DNA from: JASGDN01 sp049840815
GTDB lineage: Bacteria > Chloroflexota > Chloroflexia > Thermomicrobiales > UBA6265
Length of the DNA: 64,000 nucleotides
NCBI GenBank assembly: GCA_049840815.1
Contig: JASGJI010000006.1
Location: 1-64,000, forward strand
Reading direction: 5' to 3'
Shown here: positions 55,909 through 63,703 of the stretch, piece by piece
Position numbering within the stretch: position 1 is the first letter of the stretch
Layout: every line of letters starts with the position of its first letter
Notes under the pieces: generated by a model
The model's database searches: none
The model's input: only the letters and a program-made list of their open reading frames with translations
Told to the model about the DNA's origin: nothing
Program-made: the position numbers and the translations under genes

Positions 55909-55935
55909 ATGACTTCCGGCCTCAAGTGGATCTAG
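55909..55935 (+). CDS. array peptide 8: MTSGLKWI
   Basis: The last unit has one extra in-frame codon (ACT TCC before GGC), giving eight residues and keeping the GLKWI end. AGGAG at 55896-55900 lies eight bases upstream. The spacer is the longest and most diverged. Confidence 0.75.
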   Translation: MTSGLKWI

Positions 55936-56112
55936 TCGCTCTCTCGCCATCTGCGTATCGACCACATTTCACAAAAGTCCATCACTACTAATGCGCAATT
56001 CATGGTTCATGAGTCCATATTGCATCAACGTAAGAAATGAGTCGTTAGCCATCCCCGGTACCGTATCTCCGGCATAATCCAATCAAGATGCTCGTCCCAA
56101 TTGGCCTGACGC
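55936..56112. other. AT-rich spacer after the array
   Basis: No gene. An imperfect stem-loop near 55992-56025 (ATGC, AAT, TCATG pairing with CATGA, ATT, GCAT, with bulges) could end the array transcript or be a regulatory site. No classical terminator with T-run is seen. Confidence 0.35.
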
Positions 56113-56141
56113 TTGTTTAGTGGAAAAGACTGCGGTATAAG
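56113..56141 (+). promoter_or_regulatory. sigma-70 promoter of the HD-GYP gene
   Basis: TTGTTT at 56113-56118, a 17-base spacer, TATAAG at 56136-56141, 82 bases before the GTG at 56223. Confidence 0.6.
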
Positions 56142-56222
56142 ACGCTAGAGGACTAGCCGGTCGAATGGACCCGAAGTGTTTCGCAGTCCTTCTGATGGGC
56201 CACCCCCTCCTCTGGCGATGCC

Positions 56223-57530
56223 GTGAAAACCCGAGTCTGGGTGTCCATTCTGAGTGCAATGCTGCTGGCTGTCGTTGTCGACAGTCTTCGTGTCGTGCGC
56301 ATCGAATCGACCGACGACTGGCTCGTGGCCGCCGCGCTCGCCCTGCTGATCGTTCTCGTCGAACACTTCGACGTGAAGATCTCCATCGGGTCCAAACTCT
56401 TCTCCCTCTCCATCGGCGCAACGATCGCGATGGCGGCAGCGTTTCACTTCCAGCCCAGTGGCGCGGCGCTGATCGTCCTGTTCGCGCACCTCATCGACTC
56501 CGGCCTCGCCCGTCGCCAGTTCATCAAATCGATCACCAACATCGGCATCTACACCGTGGCCACCTGGATCGCATCCACCATCTTCTGGCACGCGGTGCCA
56601 GCCTATTCCTCGCCGCTCGATTCCGTGCCCAACATCCTCGCGGGCATCGCGGCCTCACTTGCCTTCGTCGTGTTCAGCACCTCCATGCTGGCCCTGATCG
56701 TCGGCCCGGTCATCGGGATGCCTTTCTTCGAGCTCTGGAAACAGAACCTCCGCGCCACCGCCATCGAAACCATCGGACTCCCCGCCATCGGCGGCATGGT
56801 CGCCGTCCTCGCGCAGAAGAACGCGGCGGCGGTCCTGCTCGTCGGATTCCCGCTCATGGCTCCGCAACTCGCCTACCGCGCCCTCAACGACGCCCGGCAG
56901 AGCATCCGCTCGACCCTCGAAATCCTGGTCGACACCCTGGAGGAGCGAGATCGCGCCACCGCCGATCATTCGCGGCAGGTGTCCGCCTACGCCGGGCGCA
57001 TTCTCGAGGAGATGCCGGAAGTCCCCGCCCAGCTCACAGAGACCATCCAGTGGGCATCGCGCGTGCATGACCTCGGAAAAGTCGGCGTACGCGATGCGGT
57101 CCTCTTCAAGGCAGGTCGCCTCGATCCCGAGGAATGGGAGGAGATGCGTTCCCACGCGGTGGTCGGCGCCGACATCATCGCCCGGCTCTCGCAATCCGAT
57201 CGCATCGCCATGATCATCCGCCACCACCACGAGCGCTGGGACGGTATGGGGTATCCCGACGGCCTCTCCGGCGAGAGCATCCCGTTGGGATCGCGCATCA
57301 TCGCCGTGGCCGATACCTTCGAGGCCATGACCGCGAATCGCCCGTATCGGCGCGCGCTCCCTGCCGAGATCGCGTACAAGGAGATTCTCGCGAACAGCGG
57401 CACGCAGTTCGATCCCGCCGTGGTCTCGGCATTCGCCCGGGCATTCAAGCCAGAAACGGTGGAGGAGCAGATCGCGTGGGGTCTCATCCCGATCGGCGGC
57501 CCGGGCAATCACATCGCCTCCGTCGCGTAG
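56223..57530 (+). CDS. membrane-bound HD-GYP domain protein
   Basis: A 435-residue protein. The N-terminal half (about 1-225) has seven or so membrane helices (VWVSILSAMLLAVVVDSL, WLVAAALALLIVLVEHF, GATIAMAAAFHF, LAGIAASLAFVVFSTSMLAL and others), resembling the MASE-like sensor modules. The C half is an HD-GYP domain: RDRATADHSRQVSAYA, HDLGKVGVRDAVL (HD), HHHERWDGMGYPDGL (the GYP motif), RIIAVADTFEAMT and FDPAVVSAF. HD-GYP proteins hydrolyse cyclic di-GMP or related dinucleotides. GTG start 56223. It is the first gene after the minigene array and could be a receptor for a small ligand, but that link is only positional. Confidence 0.85.
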   Translation: MKTRVWVSILSAMLLAVVVDSLRVVRIESTDDWLVAAALALLIVLVEHFDVKISIGSKLFSLSIGATIAMAAAFHFQPSGAALIVLFAHLIDSGLARRQFIKSITNIGIYTVATWIASTIFWHAVPAYSSPLDSVPNILAGIAASLAFVVFSTSMLALIVGPVIGMPFFELWKQNLRATAIETIGLPAIGGMVAVLAQKNAAAVLLVGFPLMAPQLAYRALNDARQSIRSTLEILVDTLEERDRATADHSRQVSAYAGRILEEMPEVPAQLTETIQWASRVHDLGKVGVRDAVLFKAGRLDPEEWEEMRSHAVVGADIIARLSQSDRIAMIIRHHHERWDGMGYPDGLSGESIPLGSRIIAVADTFEAMTANRPYRRALPAEIAYKEILANSGTQFDPAVVSAFARAFKPETVEEQIAWGLIPIGGPGNHIASVA

Positions 57531-57596
57531 GATTCCCTCGACACGCCATTCCGGCGAACGATGATTCCGCTCCATACGCCTTCGGAAGGGTTTCCT

Positions 57597-58355
57597 GTGC
57601 CCCTCGTCACCTTTGACTTCCACAACACCATCGCATCATGCGATCGGTGGTTTCAGCTCGAAATCGCGCGTCTGGCCGCCGAGATCTACGCCGCACTCGT
57701 CCCCGCGCACCTGCCGCCCGAGCGCATCGTCCCCGAAGACGAGCTCATTCGCGCCTATCGCACCGTCCGCAAGGAGGTGATCGCCTCGGGCCGCGAGAAG
57801 GACGCGCTGGCGTCGGTGATGGCGACCTATGCGGCGCTGGACATCACCATCGACCCGCTGGCAGCCACCGGGATCATCGACCGCCTGATGCACGAGGCCG
57901 CGACCGACATCGAACCGATCGCCGGGGTCGAGGCTGCGATTCGCACGCTGCACGCGCAGGGATGCACGCTGGCCGTGGTCAGCAGTGCGATCTATCCGCC
58001 CTTCCTCGACTGGACCCTGGAGGCATTCGGCCTCCGCGACGCCTTCCAGACCGTTGTCACCTCGGCCTCCGCCGGCGTCTACAAATCGGACCCAGCCATT
58101 TACCGGCATGCAATGGAGCTGACGGGCTTCTCCCCGCACGACGCCGTCCACATCGGCGACTCCCCGCGCTGGGATGCCACCACCGCGAAGGAGGCCGGGA
58201 TGCGCACGGTGCTCCTTGCCTCGGAATCGGCCGATCGCTACGCCGACGCCCGCGATCTCACCCCGCCCGACCTCACGCTTGAGACGTTCGTTGGGGCGGA
58301 GGGAGAGCTCGTCGAGTTCGTCTTCCGGGCAACTTCGGTGGAGGTCGTTCGATGA
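57597..58355 (+). CDS. HAD-superfamily hydrolase with altered DxD motif
   Basis: A 252-residue HAD hydrolase with helical cap (about 15-110). Motif I is FDFHNTI (Asp7-Phe-His9), so the usual second Asp is His. Motif II is LAVVSSAIY, the Lys is in GVYKSDPAIY, and motif III is HIGDSPRWDATTAKEAGMR. It should bind phospho-substrates or act as a haloacid-like hydrolase. The GTG 57597 start follows GGAAGGG. Its stop overlaps the trmD start (ATGA), so it is coupled to trmD. Confidence 0.8.
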   Translation: MPLVTFDFHNTIASCDRWFQLEIARLAAEIYAALVPAHLPPERIVPEDELIRAYRTVRKEVIASGREKDALASVMATYAALDITIDPLAATGIIDRLMHEAATDIEPIAGVEAAIRTLHAQGCTLAVVSSAIYPPFLDWTLEAFGLRDAFQTVVTSASAGVYKSDPAIYRHAMELTGFSPHDAVHIGDSPRWDATTAKEAGMRTVLLASESADRYADARDLTPPDLTLETFVGAEGELVEFVFRATSVEVVR

Positions 58356-59104
58356 CCGAGACCACGACCTCGACCTCTCCCGAGGAGGCATCCACACTCC
58401 GTTTGCGCGTCGATATCTTCACGCTCTTTCCGCAGATGTTCGTCGGTCCCTTTACCGAAAGCATCCTGAAGCGCGCGCAAGATCGCGGCCTGATCCGGAT
58501 CGATGTCCACGACATCCGCGACTGGACGCAGGACAAGCACCGCACCGCCGACGACACGCCATACGGCGGTGGCGCGGGGATGGTGATGAAGGCCCCACCG
58601 CTCGTGGAGGCCGTCGAAGCAGTCCTGGGAGACGACCTCGAGCGCACCCATATCGCGATCACCTCGGCTGGTGGGCGCACCTTCTCGCAGCCAATCGCCT
58701 ACGACCTCGCCGCCGCCGGCCGCGTTGCGATCATCTGCGGGCACTACGAGGGCATCGACGAACGCGTCTCGCAACTCCTCGGTGCGGATGAACTCGCCAT
58801 CGGTGACTACGTCCTGACCGGGGGCGAGCTCCCCGCGATGGTGATCGTGGACACCATCGCGCGGCTGGTGCCCGACGTGATCGACGCCGCTAGCATCGCC
58901 GACGAGTCGCATGCCGCCAGCCGCCCCGCCCTCGTGGAATATCCCCACTACACCCGTCCAGCCTCCTATCGCGGCCTCGATGTGCCAGATATTCTGCTCA
59001 GCGGCCACCATGCGAAGATTGCGGAGTGGCGAGAGGCGCGGGCGCGTGAGCGCACGGCCCGCTGGCGTCCGGACCTTCTCGATGAGGCGCAAGGCGACGG
59101 ATAG
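58352..59104 (+). CDS. trmD: tRNA (guanine-N1-)-methyltransferase TrmD
   Basis: A 250-residue SPOUT enzyme that makes m1G37 in tRNA. Motifs: DIFTLFPQMFVGPFTESIL at the start, DTPYGGGAGMVMKAPPLVEA, ICGHYEGIDERVSQLL and IGDYVLTGGELPAMVIVD (the trefoil-knot SAM site), then HYTRPASYRGLDVPDILLSG. It normally sits with rpsP/rimM/rplS; here it is coupled to a HAD gene. About 15 extra N-terminal residues precede the family start. Confidence 0.95.
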   Translation: MTETTTSTSPEEASTLRLRVDIFTLFPQMFVGPFTESILKRAQDRGLIRIDVHDIRDWTQDKHRTADDTPYGGGAGMVMKAPPLVEAVEAVLGDDLERTHIAITSAGGRTFSQPIAYDLAAAGRVAIICGHYEGIDERVSQLLGADELAIGDYVLTGGELPAMVIVDTIARLVPDVIDAASIADESHAASRPALVEYPHYTRPASYRGLDVPDILLSGHHAKIAEWREARARERTARWRPDLLDEAQGDG

Positions 59105-59239
59105 ACGCGGTTGACGCAGGGCAGCGCGACATCACACGACCGAGATCAGGGACACCGACGCCCAGGTCATCCTCCTGGCCGCATTCGTCGGTGCGTCGAA
59201 GGGTGACCGGCAATAGGCGGTCGCTCCAAGGTTGCTCGC
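59105..59239. repeat. intergenic segment with ACCGGCAATAGGCGG repeat
   Basis: GGGTGACCGGCAATAGGCGG at 59200 matches 10843-10860 and, inverted, 10985-11000. It lies between convergent trmD and recO. Confidence 0.5.
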
Positions 59240-60043
59240 CTACCGCCCCTGCGTCGACGGTGCAGTGAGGACCGTCCGGACGCGGAGGCTGGAGAAATCG
59301 CGCTCGGCGATGTGGCGGAGATAGGATGCGATCGCCCGTTCGATCTCCATCCGCTCCATGTCCGAGGGCTGAAGACGCACCACCGACGCGAGGCCGTTCC
59401 GTACCAACTCTCGCAGGTACTTCTGTGCGTTGACCGACATTGCCTCGCCGCCCGCGCGATCGAGATTCGCGCAGGCGGGGCAGAGCATCCCGCCAAGTCG
59501 CGCCGAGAAGACGTTCGTGGTCGCCTCCAACGGCTCACGGCACTGGATGCAGGCAAAGAGCTCCGGCTGGTAGCCCAATGCGCTCAGCAAGGCCAGCTCG
59601 AAGTGCCGCGTCACCGCCCACGAATCAACCTCCTGATCGATCAGGGCCAGCGACTTCCGCAACAGGTCGTAGACGCGCCAGTTCTCCTCCCGGTCATGCG
59701 TGAGATGACGGACGAGTTCGGCGAAATACGACGCGCAGCCGAACGCATCCAGATCCAGGCGCAACCGCTCGTGACCGTCCAGCAATTCGGCGGAGGTCAC
59801 GACATCGAGGTCGCGCCCCACCGAGAGATGGAGGCTGACCCGCCCGAAATAGTCGAGCTGGGAGCCGTACTTGCTGGACGGTCGCCGCGCACCCTTCGCG
59901 ATGAGGCTCACCTTGCCGTGACGGGGCGTGAACGCCGTGAAGATGCGATCCGTCTCCCCGTAGTCGAGGCGCGTCAGGATAATCGCCTCGGTGCGGTAGT
60001 GGCGGTCGCGGGCATCGTTGCGGGATGACTGGACGTCGGGCAT
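59240..60043 (-). CDS. recO: DNA repair protein RecO
   Basis: A 267-residue RecO of the RecFOR pathway, which anneals ssDNA and loads RecA. The N-terminal OB fold has ILTRLDYGETDRIFTAFTPR and GKVSLIAKGARRPSSKYGSQ. The helical domain follows, with a four-Cys zinc site in LFACIQCREPL and GGMLCPACAN. Start 60043 matches the family N terminus; longer upstream frame is not conserved. Confidence 0.93.
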   Translation of the reverse strand: MPDVQSSRNDARDRHYRTEAIILTRLDYGETDRIFTAFTPRHGKVSLIAKGARRPSSKYGSQLDYFGRVSLHLSVGRDLDVVTSAELLDGHERLRLDLDAFGCASYFAELVRHLTHDREENWRVYDLLRKSLALIDQEVDSWAVTRHFELALLSALGYQPELFACIQCREPLEATTNVFSARLGGMLCPACANLDRAGGEAMSVNAQKYLRELVRNGLASVVRLQPSDMERMEIERAIASYLRHIAERDFSSLRVRTVLTAPSTQGR

Positions 60044-60225
60044 GGGGGAGTTCCGGCGGGGAAGATCGCGAGAAAGACGGACACCGTGCGTGCTGAATCT
60101 ATTGTAGGGAACCTGTCGAGAGCGGCACCAAGGCGCGCTGATCCGTGCAGGCGTGCCGCGCTCCCTACCGGAGAGGGCAGGCACGCGTTGACGCCGTTTT
60201 TCGCGCGGTGGTAGGGTTCACGGCG

Positions 60226-60975
60226 ATGATTGAGAATGTTTCCTTCTACGCTGCCTTCATTGCCGGAATCCTGTCGATCTCCTCGCCCTGCATCCTCCCC
60301 CTTGTGCCCGTCTACCTCGCGCACATCGCCGGAGTCAGCGTCGGAGACCGGAGCGATGCCACGCGCGCTGCGGTCCTGCGTAACGCCGCCGCGTATGTGC
60401 TCGGGTTCTCCGTCGTCTTCGTGGCAATGGGCGCCGCCCTTGGCGCAGTCGGGGCAATGGCGGGAACGCTGGAGTTCGTTGCGTTGAATCGCATCTGGAT
60501 GGTCCGGATCGGCGGGCTGCTGCTGATCGTGCTCGGCCTCTACCAGATCGGTCTGATCCGCATCCCGCTGCTGGACCGCACCTGGCGCCCGCAGTTCGAG
60601 CCGGGTTCACGCGGAACGGTCCTCTCGTCGTTCATCATCGGCGTCGGCTTCGGGGCTGGCTGGTCCCCCTGCATGACCCCGATTCTGGGCGCCATCATGA
60701 CGATGGCAGCCGGCCAGGGAGATTTCGGACGCGCGACGACCTTGCTGGCCGTCTACGCACTCGGCCTGGGCGTCCCGTTCATGCTGGCGGCGCTCGCGTT
60801 CGGCTCTGCCCCGAAGGTGATCCGCAAGCTGAACGCGCACCTGCATTCGGTGACGGTCGTCAGCGGCGCGATCATGCTCGGTGTCGGCATCATCATGCTC
60901 CTCGGGATCTACCAGCAACTCTTCACCGAAATCATCCGCGTCGCCCCGTGGACGCCGTGGGAACCGACCCTCTAG
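60226..60975 (+). CDS. ccdA: cytochrome c biogenesis protein CcdA
   Basis: A 249-residue six-helix thiol-disulfide transporter. Its two redox cysteines are in TM1 (ISSPCILPLVPVYLA, Cys22) and TM4 (GAGWSPCMTPILGAIMT, about Cys148). It passes electrons from cytosolic thioredoxin to ResA-type proteins outside. It leads the System II cluster that follows. ATG 60226 directly precedes TM1. Confidence 0.92.
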   Translation: MIENVSFYAAFIAGILSISSPCILPLVPVYLAHIAGVSVGDRSDATRAAVLRNAAAYVLGFSVVFVAMGAALGAVGAMAGTLEFVALNRIWMVRIGGLLLIVLGLYQIGLIRIPLLDRTWRPQFEPGSRGTVLSSFIIGVGFGAGWSPCMTPILGAIMTMAAGQGDFGRATTLLAVYALGLGVPFMLAALAFGSAPKVIRKLNAHLHSVTVVSGAIMLGVGIIMLLGIYQQLFTEIIRVAPWTPWEPTL

Positions 60976-61052
60976 GCCTCATCGAACGACAGCAGCCACC
61001 CTCCGGTCCGCGTTCCTCATGTCACCACGCTCATCCCGATCGGAATGCCTCG

Positions 61053-62534
61053 ATGGCCCAAGCAACTGCCCAGTCCAACCCGTCGCGCCCGATCTCCGAC
61101 CAGATCATCGACCGCATCTGGCGGTTCTTCTGCTCGGTGCGCGCGGCGATCGCGGAGATCTCCTTCCTCGCCCTGCTGGTGCTGATCGGTACCCTGCGCG
61201 GCAGTGAGGCCCCACAATGGCTGGCCGACGCCCTCCCCTTCACACAGGGATTGGTCGATCGCTGGTACGCCTGGGATGTCTTCGGATCGCTTCTCTTCGC
61301 CCTGACGCTGGCCCTGATCGCCGTCGCCATCGCCGTCTGCACCCTGAACCGCGCGCCCTCGATCTGGCAGACCATCAATCACCCACGCATCGCAACGTCG
61401 CGCAGTTGGCTCCGTGGCGCCGAGACCTCGGCGACATTCACGCGCATCGGGACCGCGGATAGCCTCGCGGACGATGTCTCCGGCATCCTGACGAAGAAGC
61501 GCTACCGCGTCCTCACGGAGCGGGTCGGCAACGACATCCACATCTACGCCGACAAGAACCGCTATGCGAAACTCGGCACCTTTCCCTTCCACCTCGCCCT
61601 GATCCTCATCCTCGTCGGCGGCCTGATGGCGGCCCACTACGGGTTCCGGGAGCAGGAGTTCATCGTGGTGGAAGGCGAGACCCGCGCGGTGGGCCACGGC
61701 ACCGGCCTCAGCATTCGCCTCGACCGGTTCTCCGACGACTACACGGCCTCCGGCGTAGCGGCGAGCTATCAGAGCGCGATCACGATGTTCCAGGACGGCA
61801 AGGACGTGAAGTCGGGCGACATCACGGTCGGCCACCCGATGACCTACGGCAGCGCCACGGTCTACCAGTCCAGCCTCGGCTCCGCGAAGTCCTTCCGCAT
61901 CACGGACAGCACCGGCAACGTCGTCTATGAAGGGGCTGAACCGATCGGTCTGTTCCAGCTCACGAGCAACCCGGATTCCCCCGCTGGTCTCGTCGACCTG
62001 CCCGGTATCAGCGGTCAGCTCGTTTTCGCCGGTCAGGACACCAAACCGGCGAATCGACCGGAACTGGATACGCTGAACCTTGGCAGCGACCAACTCTGGA
62101 TCCAGATGGGACTGCGCGACACCACCACGGGCCAGATGGTGAACCTGCCCGGCCAGAAGATCACGCTCAACCAGCCGGCCAAGATCGGTCAATACACCAT
62201 CACCTACACCGGGACGAAGCAATTCTCGGCGATGCAGGTTGCCTACAATCCCGGCGTGCCGATCTTCATCATCGCGGTGGTGCTGCTTCTCGGTGGCCTG
62301 ATGGCGACGTTCTACTTCCCGCATCGCCGCGTCCGGGCCTTGATCTCGATGACCGGCGAATCCACCATCGTCCAGATGGCCCCGCTCGCCAAGCGCGACT
62401 GGAGCGGCAAGCGCGATTTCCTGCGCATGATTCAGGATGCGCAGAAGACCCTGGGCACGCCAACTGAGATGAAGTTGCCGAAATCTGACCCCGAATGGGA
62501 CATCTACAAACCGGCAACCAGCACAACGGCGTAA
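61053..62534 (+). CDS. resB: cytochrome c biogenesis protein ResB/Ccs1
   Basis: A 493-residue ResB-like protein. Three N-terminal helices (AEISFLALLVLIGTLRGSEA, DVFGSLLFALTLALIAVAIA, FPFHLALILILVGGLMAAHY), a large outer domain of about 250 residues, and a final helix (VPIFIIAVVLLLGGLMATFY). FHLALILILVGG and GHPMTYGSATVYQSSLG are characteristic. With CcsA it forms the System II haem handling and ligation complex. It is the second gene of the cluster, starting 77 bases after ccdA. Confidence 0.92.
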   Translation: MAQATAQSNPSRPISDQIIDRIWRFFCSVRAAIAEISFLALLVLIGTLRGSEAPQWLADALPFTQGLVDRWYAWDVFGSLLFALTLALIAVAIAVCTLNRAPSIWQTINHPRIATSRSWLRGAETSATFTRIGTADSLADDVSGILTKKRYRVLTERVGNDIHIYADKNRYAKLGTFPFHLALILILVGGLMAAHYGFREQEFIVVEGETRAVGHGTGLSIRLDRFSDDYTASGVAASYQSAITMFQDGKDVKSGDITVGHPMTYGSATVYQSSLGSAKSFRITDSTGNVVYEGAEPIGLFQLTSNPDSPAGLVDLPGISGQLVFAGQDTKPANRPELDTLNLGSDQLWIQMGLRDTTTGQMVNLPGQKITLNQPAKIGQYTITYTGTKQFSAMQVAYNPGVPIFIIAVVLLLGGLMATFYFPHRRVRALISMTGESTIVQMAPLAKRDWSGKRDFLRMIQDAQKTLGTPTEMKLPKSDPEWDIYKPATSTTA

Positions 62535-62651
62535 ACTGAATGGGGATAGGTGCCCCGCATCCGGAACGGCACCACACGAACCGTATGCATCGGGTCATGA
62601 CGACCAGCGAAGATCGGCCTGCACATCGGCCGGGGGACAGGGATCGCACGC

Positions 62652-63554
62652 ATGGAAGGTCTGGTCAGGTTTTCGTTCTATCTCTTCGCAGCCGCGTCGA
62701 TGGCGATCTGGGTATCCGCCATCGCCTACATCGGCTACGCACTCGGTCGCGTCCGCGTGCAACGCCAGACGATGGTAACGTCGGCGGGCTCGACCGTGAC
62801 GAGCGTCAATGCCGAGTTCGGGCCGTCCATCCAGGGACTGGGCCGCATCGGCACGATGATGGCGTTTTTCGGCGCGATGTTCTCCGGTTTCTCGATCCTG
62901 ACCCGCGCCATCGCCGCCGAGCATATCGTGCTCTCGAACATGTACGAATACTCGCTCATGTTCACCTTCTTCACGACGACGGCGTACCTGATCTTCGAGC
63001 GGATCTACGGCGTCCGCCAGCTTGGCGCGATCGTGATGACCGTCGCCGCGCTGATGACGCTCTACATCTGGTCCCTGCCCACCGACATGCGGGAGATCAA
63101 CCCGGTCGTCCCGGCGTTGCAGGCCGGCCCGATCATGGCCTTCCACGTTGGCAGCGCGAACCTCGCCTACTCCGTCCTCTCGGTCTCGTTCGGAGCGGCG
63201 GTGCTCTACCTGATCGCCGAACGCTGGACCCCTCGCTGGCTGCCCAGCGCCGAGATGCTCGATGACATCGCATTCCGCGCGGTGACGGTCGGCTTCCCGT
63301 TCCTCTCCCTCATGCTCATCCTTGGCTCCGTCTGGGCGCATGAAGCGTGGGGCTCCTACTGGTCGTGGGACCCGAAGGAGACCGCCGCCCTCTTCGCGTG
63401 GCTGGTCTACGCCGTCTACCTGCACACGCGGACCTTGCGCGGCTGGCGCGGTCGCCGGAGCGCCTACATCCTGCTCTTCGGCTTTGCGGCGCTGATCTTC
63501 ACATATTATGGAAACTACTTCTTCGGTGGCCTCCACGCCTACGGAGGTGTGTAG
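62652..63554 (+). CDS. ccsA: cytochrome c assembly protein CcsA/ResC
   Basis: A 300-residue eight-helix protein. It has the Trp-rich haem-binding motif WGSYWSWDPKETAALFAW, the flanking His in PIMAFHVGSANLAYSV and SVWAHEAWGSYW, and a family-typical end (FTYYGNYFFGGLHAYG). It presents haem to apocytochromes with ResB. It starts 117 bases after resB. Confidence 0.94.
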   Translation: MEGLVRFSFYLFAAASMAIWVSAIAYIGYALGRVRVQRQTMVTSAGSTVTSVNAEFGPSIQGLGRIGTMMAFFGAMFSGFSILTRAIAAEHIVLSNMYEYSLMFTFFTTTAYLIFERIYGVRQLGAIVMTVAALMTLYIWSLPTDMREINPVVPALQAGPIMAFHVGSANLAYSVLSVSFGAAVLYLIAERWTPRWLPSAEMLDDIAFRAVTVGFPFLSLMLILGSVWAHEAWGSYWSWDPKETAALFAWLVYAVYLHTRTLRGWRGRRSAYILLFGFAALIFTYYGNYFFGGLHAYGGV

Positions 63555-63600
63555 GCGTCGCGCGCGAGCCGGTGCCCCGCCCAGGACGCCACGGTGTGTA

Positions 63601-63623
63601 GGGGCGATCACAAGAATCGCCCC
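63601..63623 (+). terminator. 8-bp hairpin after ccsA
   Basis: GGGGCGAT and ATCGCCCC flank a seven-base loop, with TCTATG after it. It is weak and may only attenuate read-through into the next gene. Confidence 0.45.
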
Positions 63624-63703
63624 TCTATGCTCCCTCACCGTTCGGGCGGCTGTACGTTGCCCACCCGACGCCATCGCATCCCCGGAATGGACTCCTTCCA
63701 CGC

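Larger units (their letters stand above)
55388..55935 (+). other. tandem array of eight heptapeptide minigenes
   Basis: Eight complete mini-ORFs follow one another, each with Shine-Dalgarno, ATG and TAG. The peptides are M-N-, M-N-, M-S-, M-S-, M-T-, M-N-, M-T- and M-T-S- followed by GLKWI. Start positions are 55388, 55462, 55536, 55610, 55681, 55755, 55829 and 55909, giving spacings of 74, 74, 74, 71, 74, 74 and 80. Codon 2 is AAC, AGC or ACC. Synonymous changes occur in Gly (GGC/GGT) and Ile (ATC/ATT). Spacers between units vary much more than the coding and ribosome-site parts. There is no longer open frame that would join them, and no palindromic repeat as in CRISPR. One promoter upstream seems to serve all. 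Function unknown. Confidence 0.85.

Noticed and set aside
55388..55935. CRISPR or plain minisatellite explanation of the 74-bp array
   Set aside because: The conserved part is an SD-ATG-coding-TAG unit with synonymous changes and no palindromic repeat, the intervening parts are partly similar to each other rather than unique spacers, and no cas gene is present.
53891..57530. Microcin C-like operon around the heptapeptides
   Set aside because: The length recalls mccA, but no ThiF/MccB-like adenylating enzyme, exporter or peptidase is in the neighbourhood and the peptides do not end in Asn.
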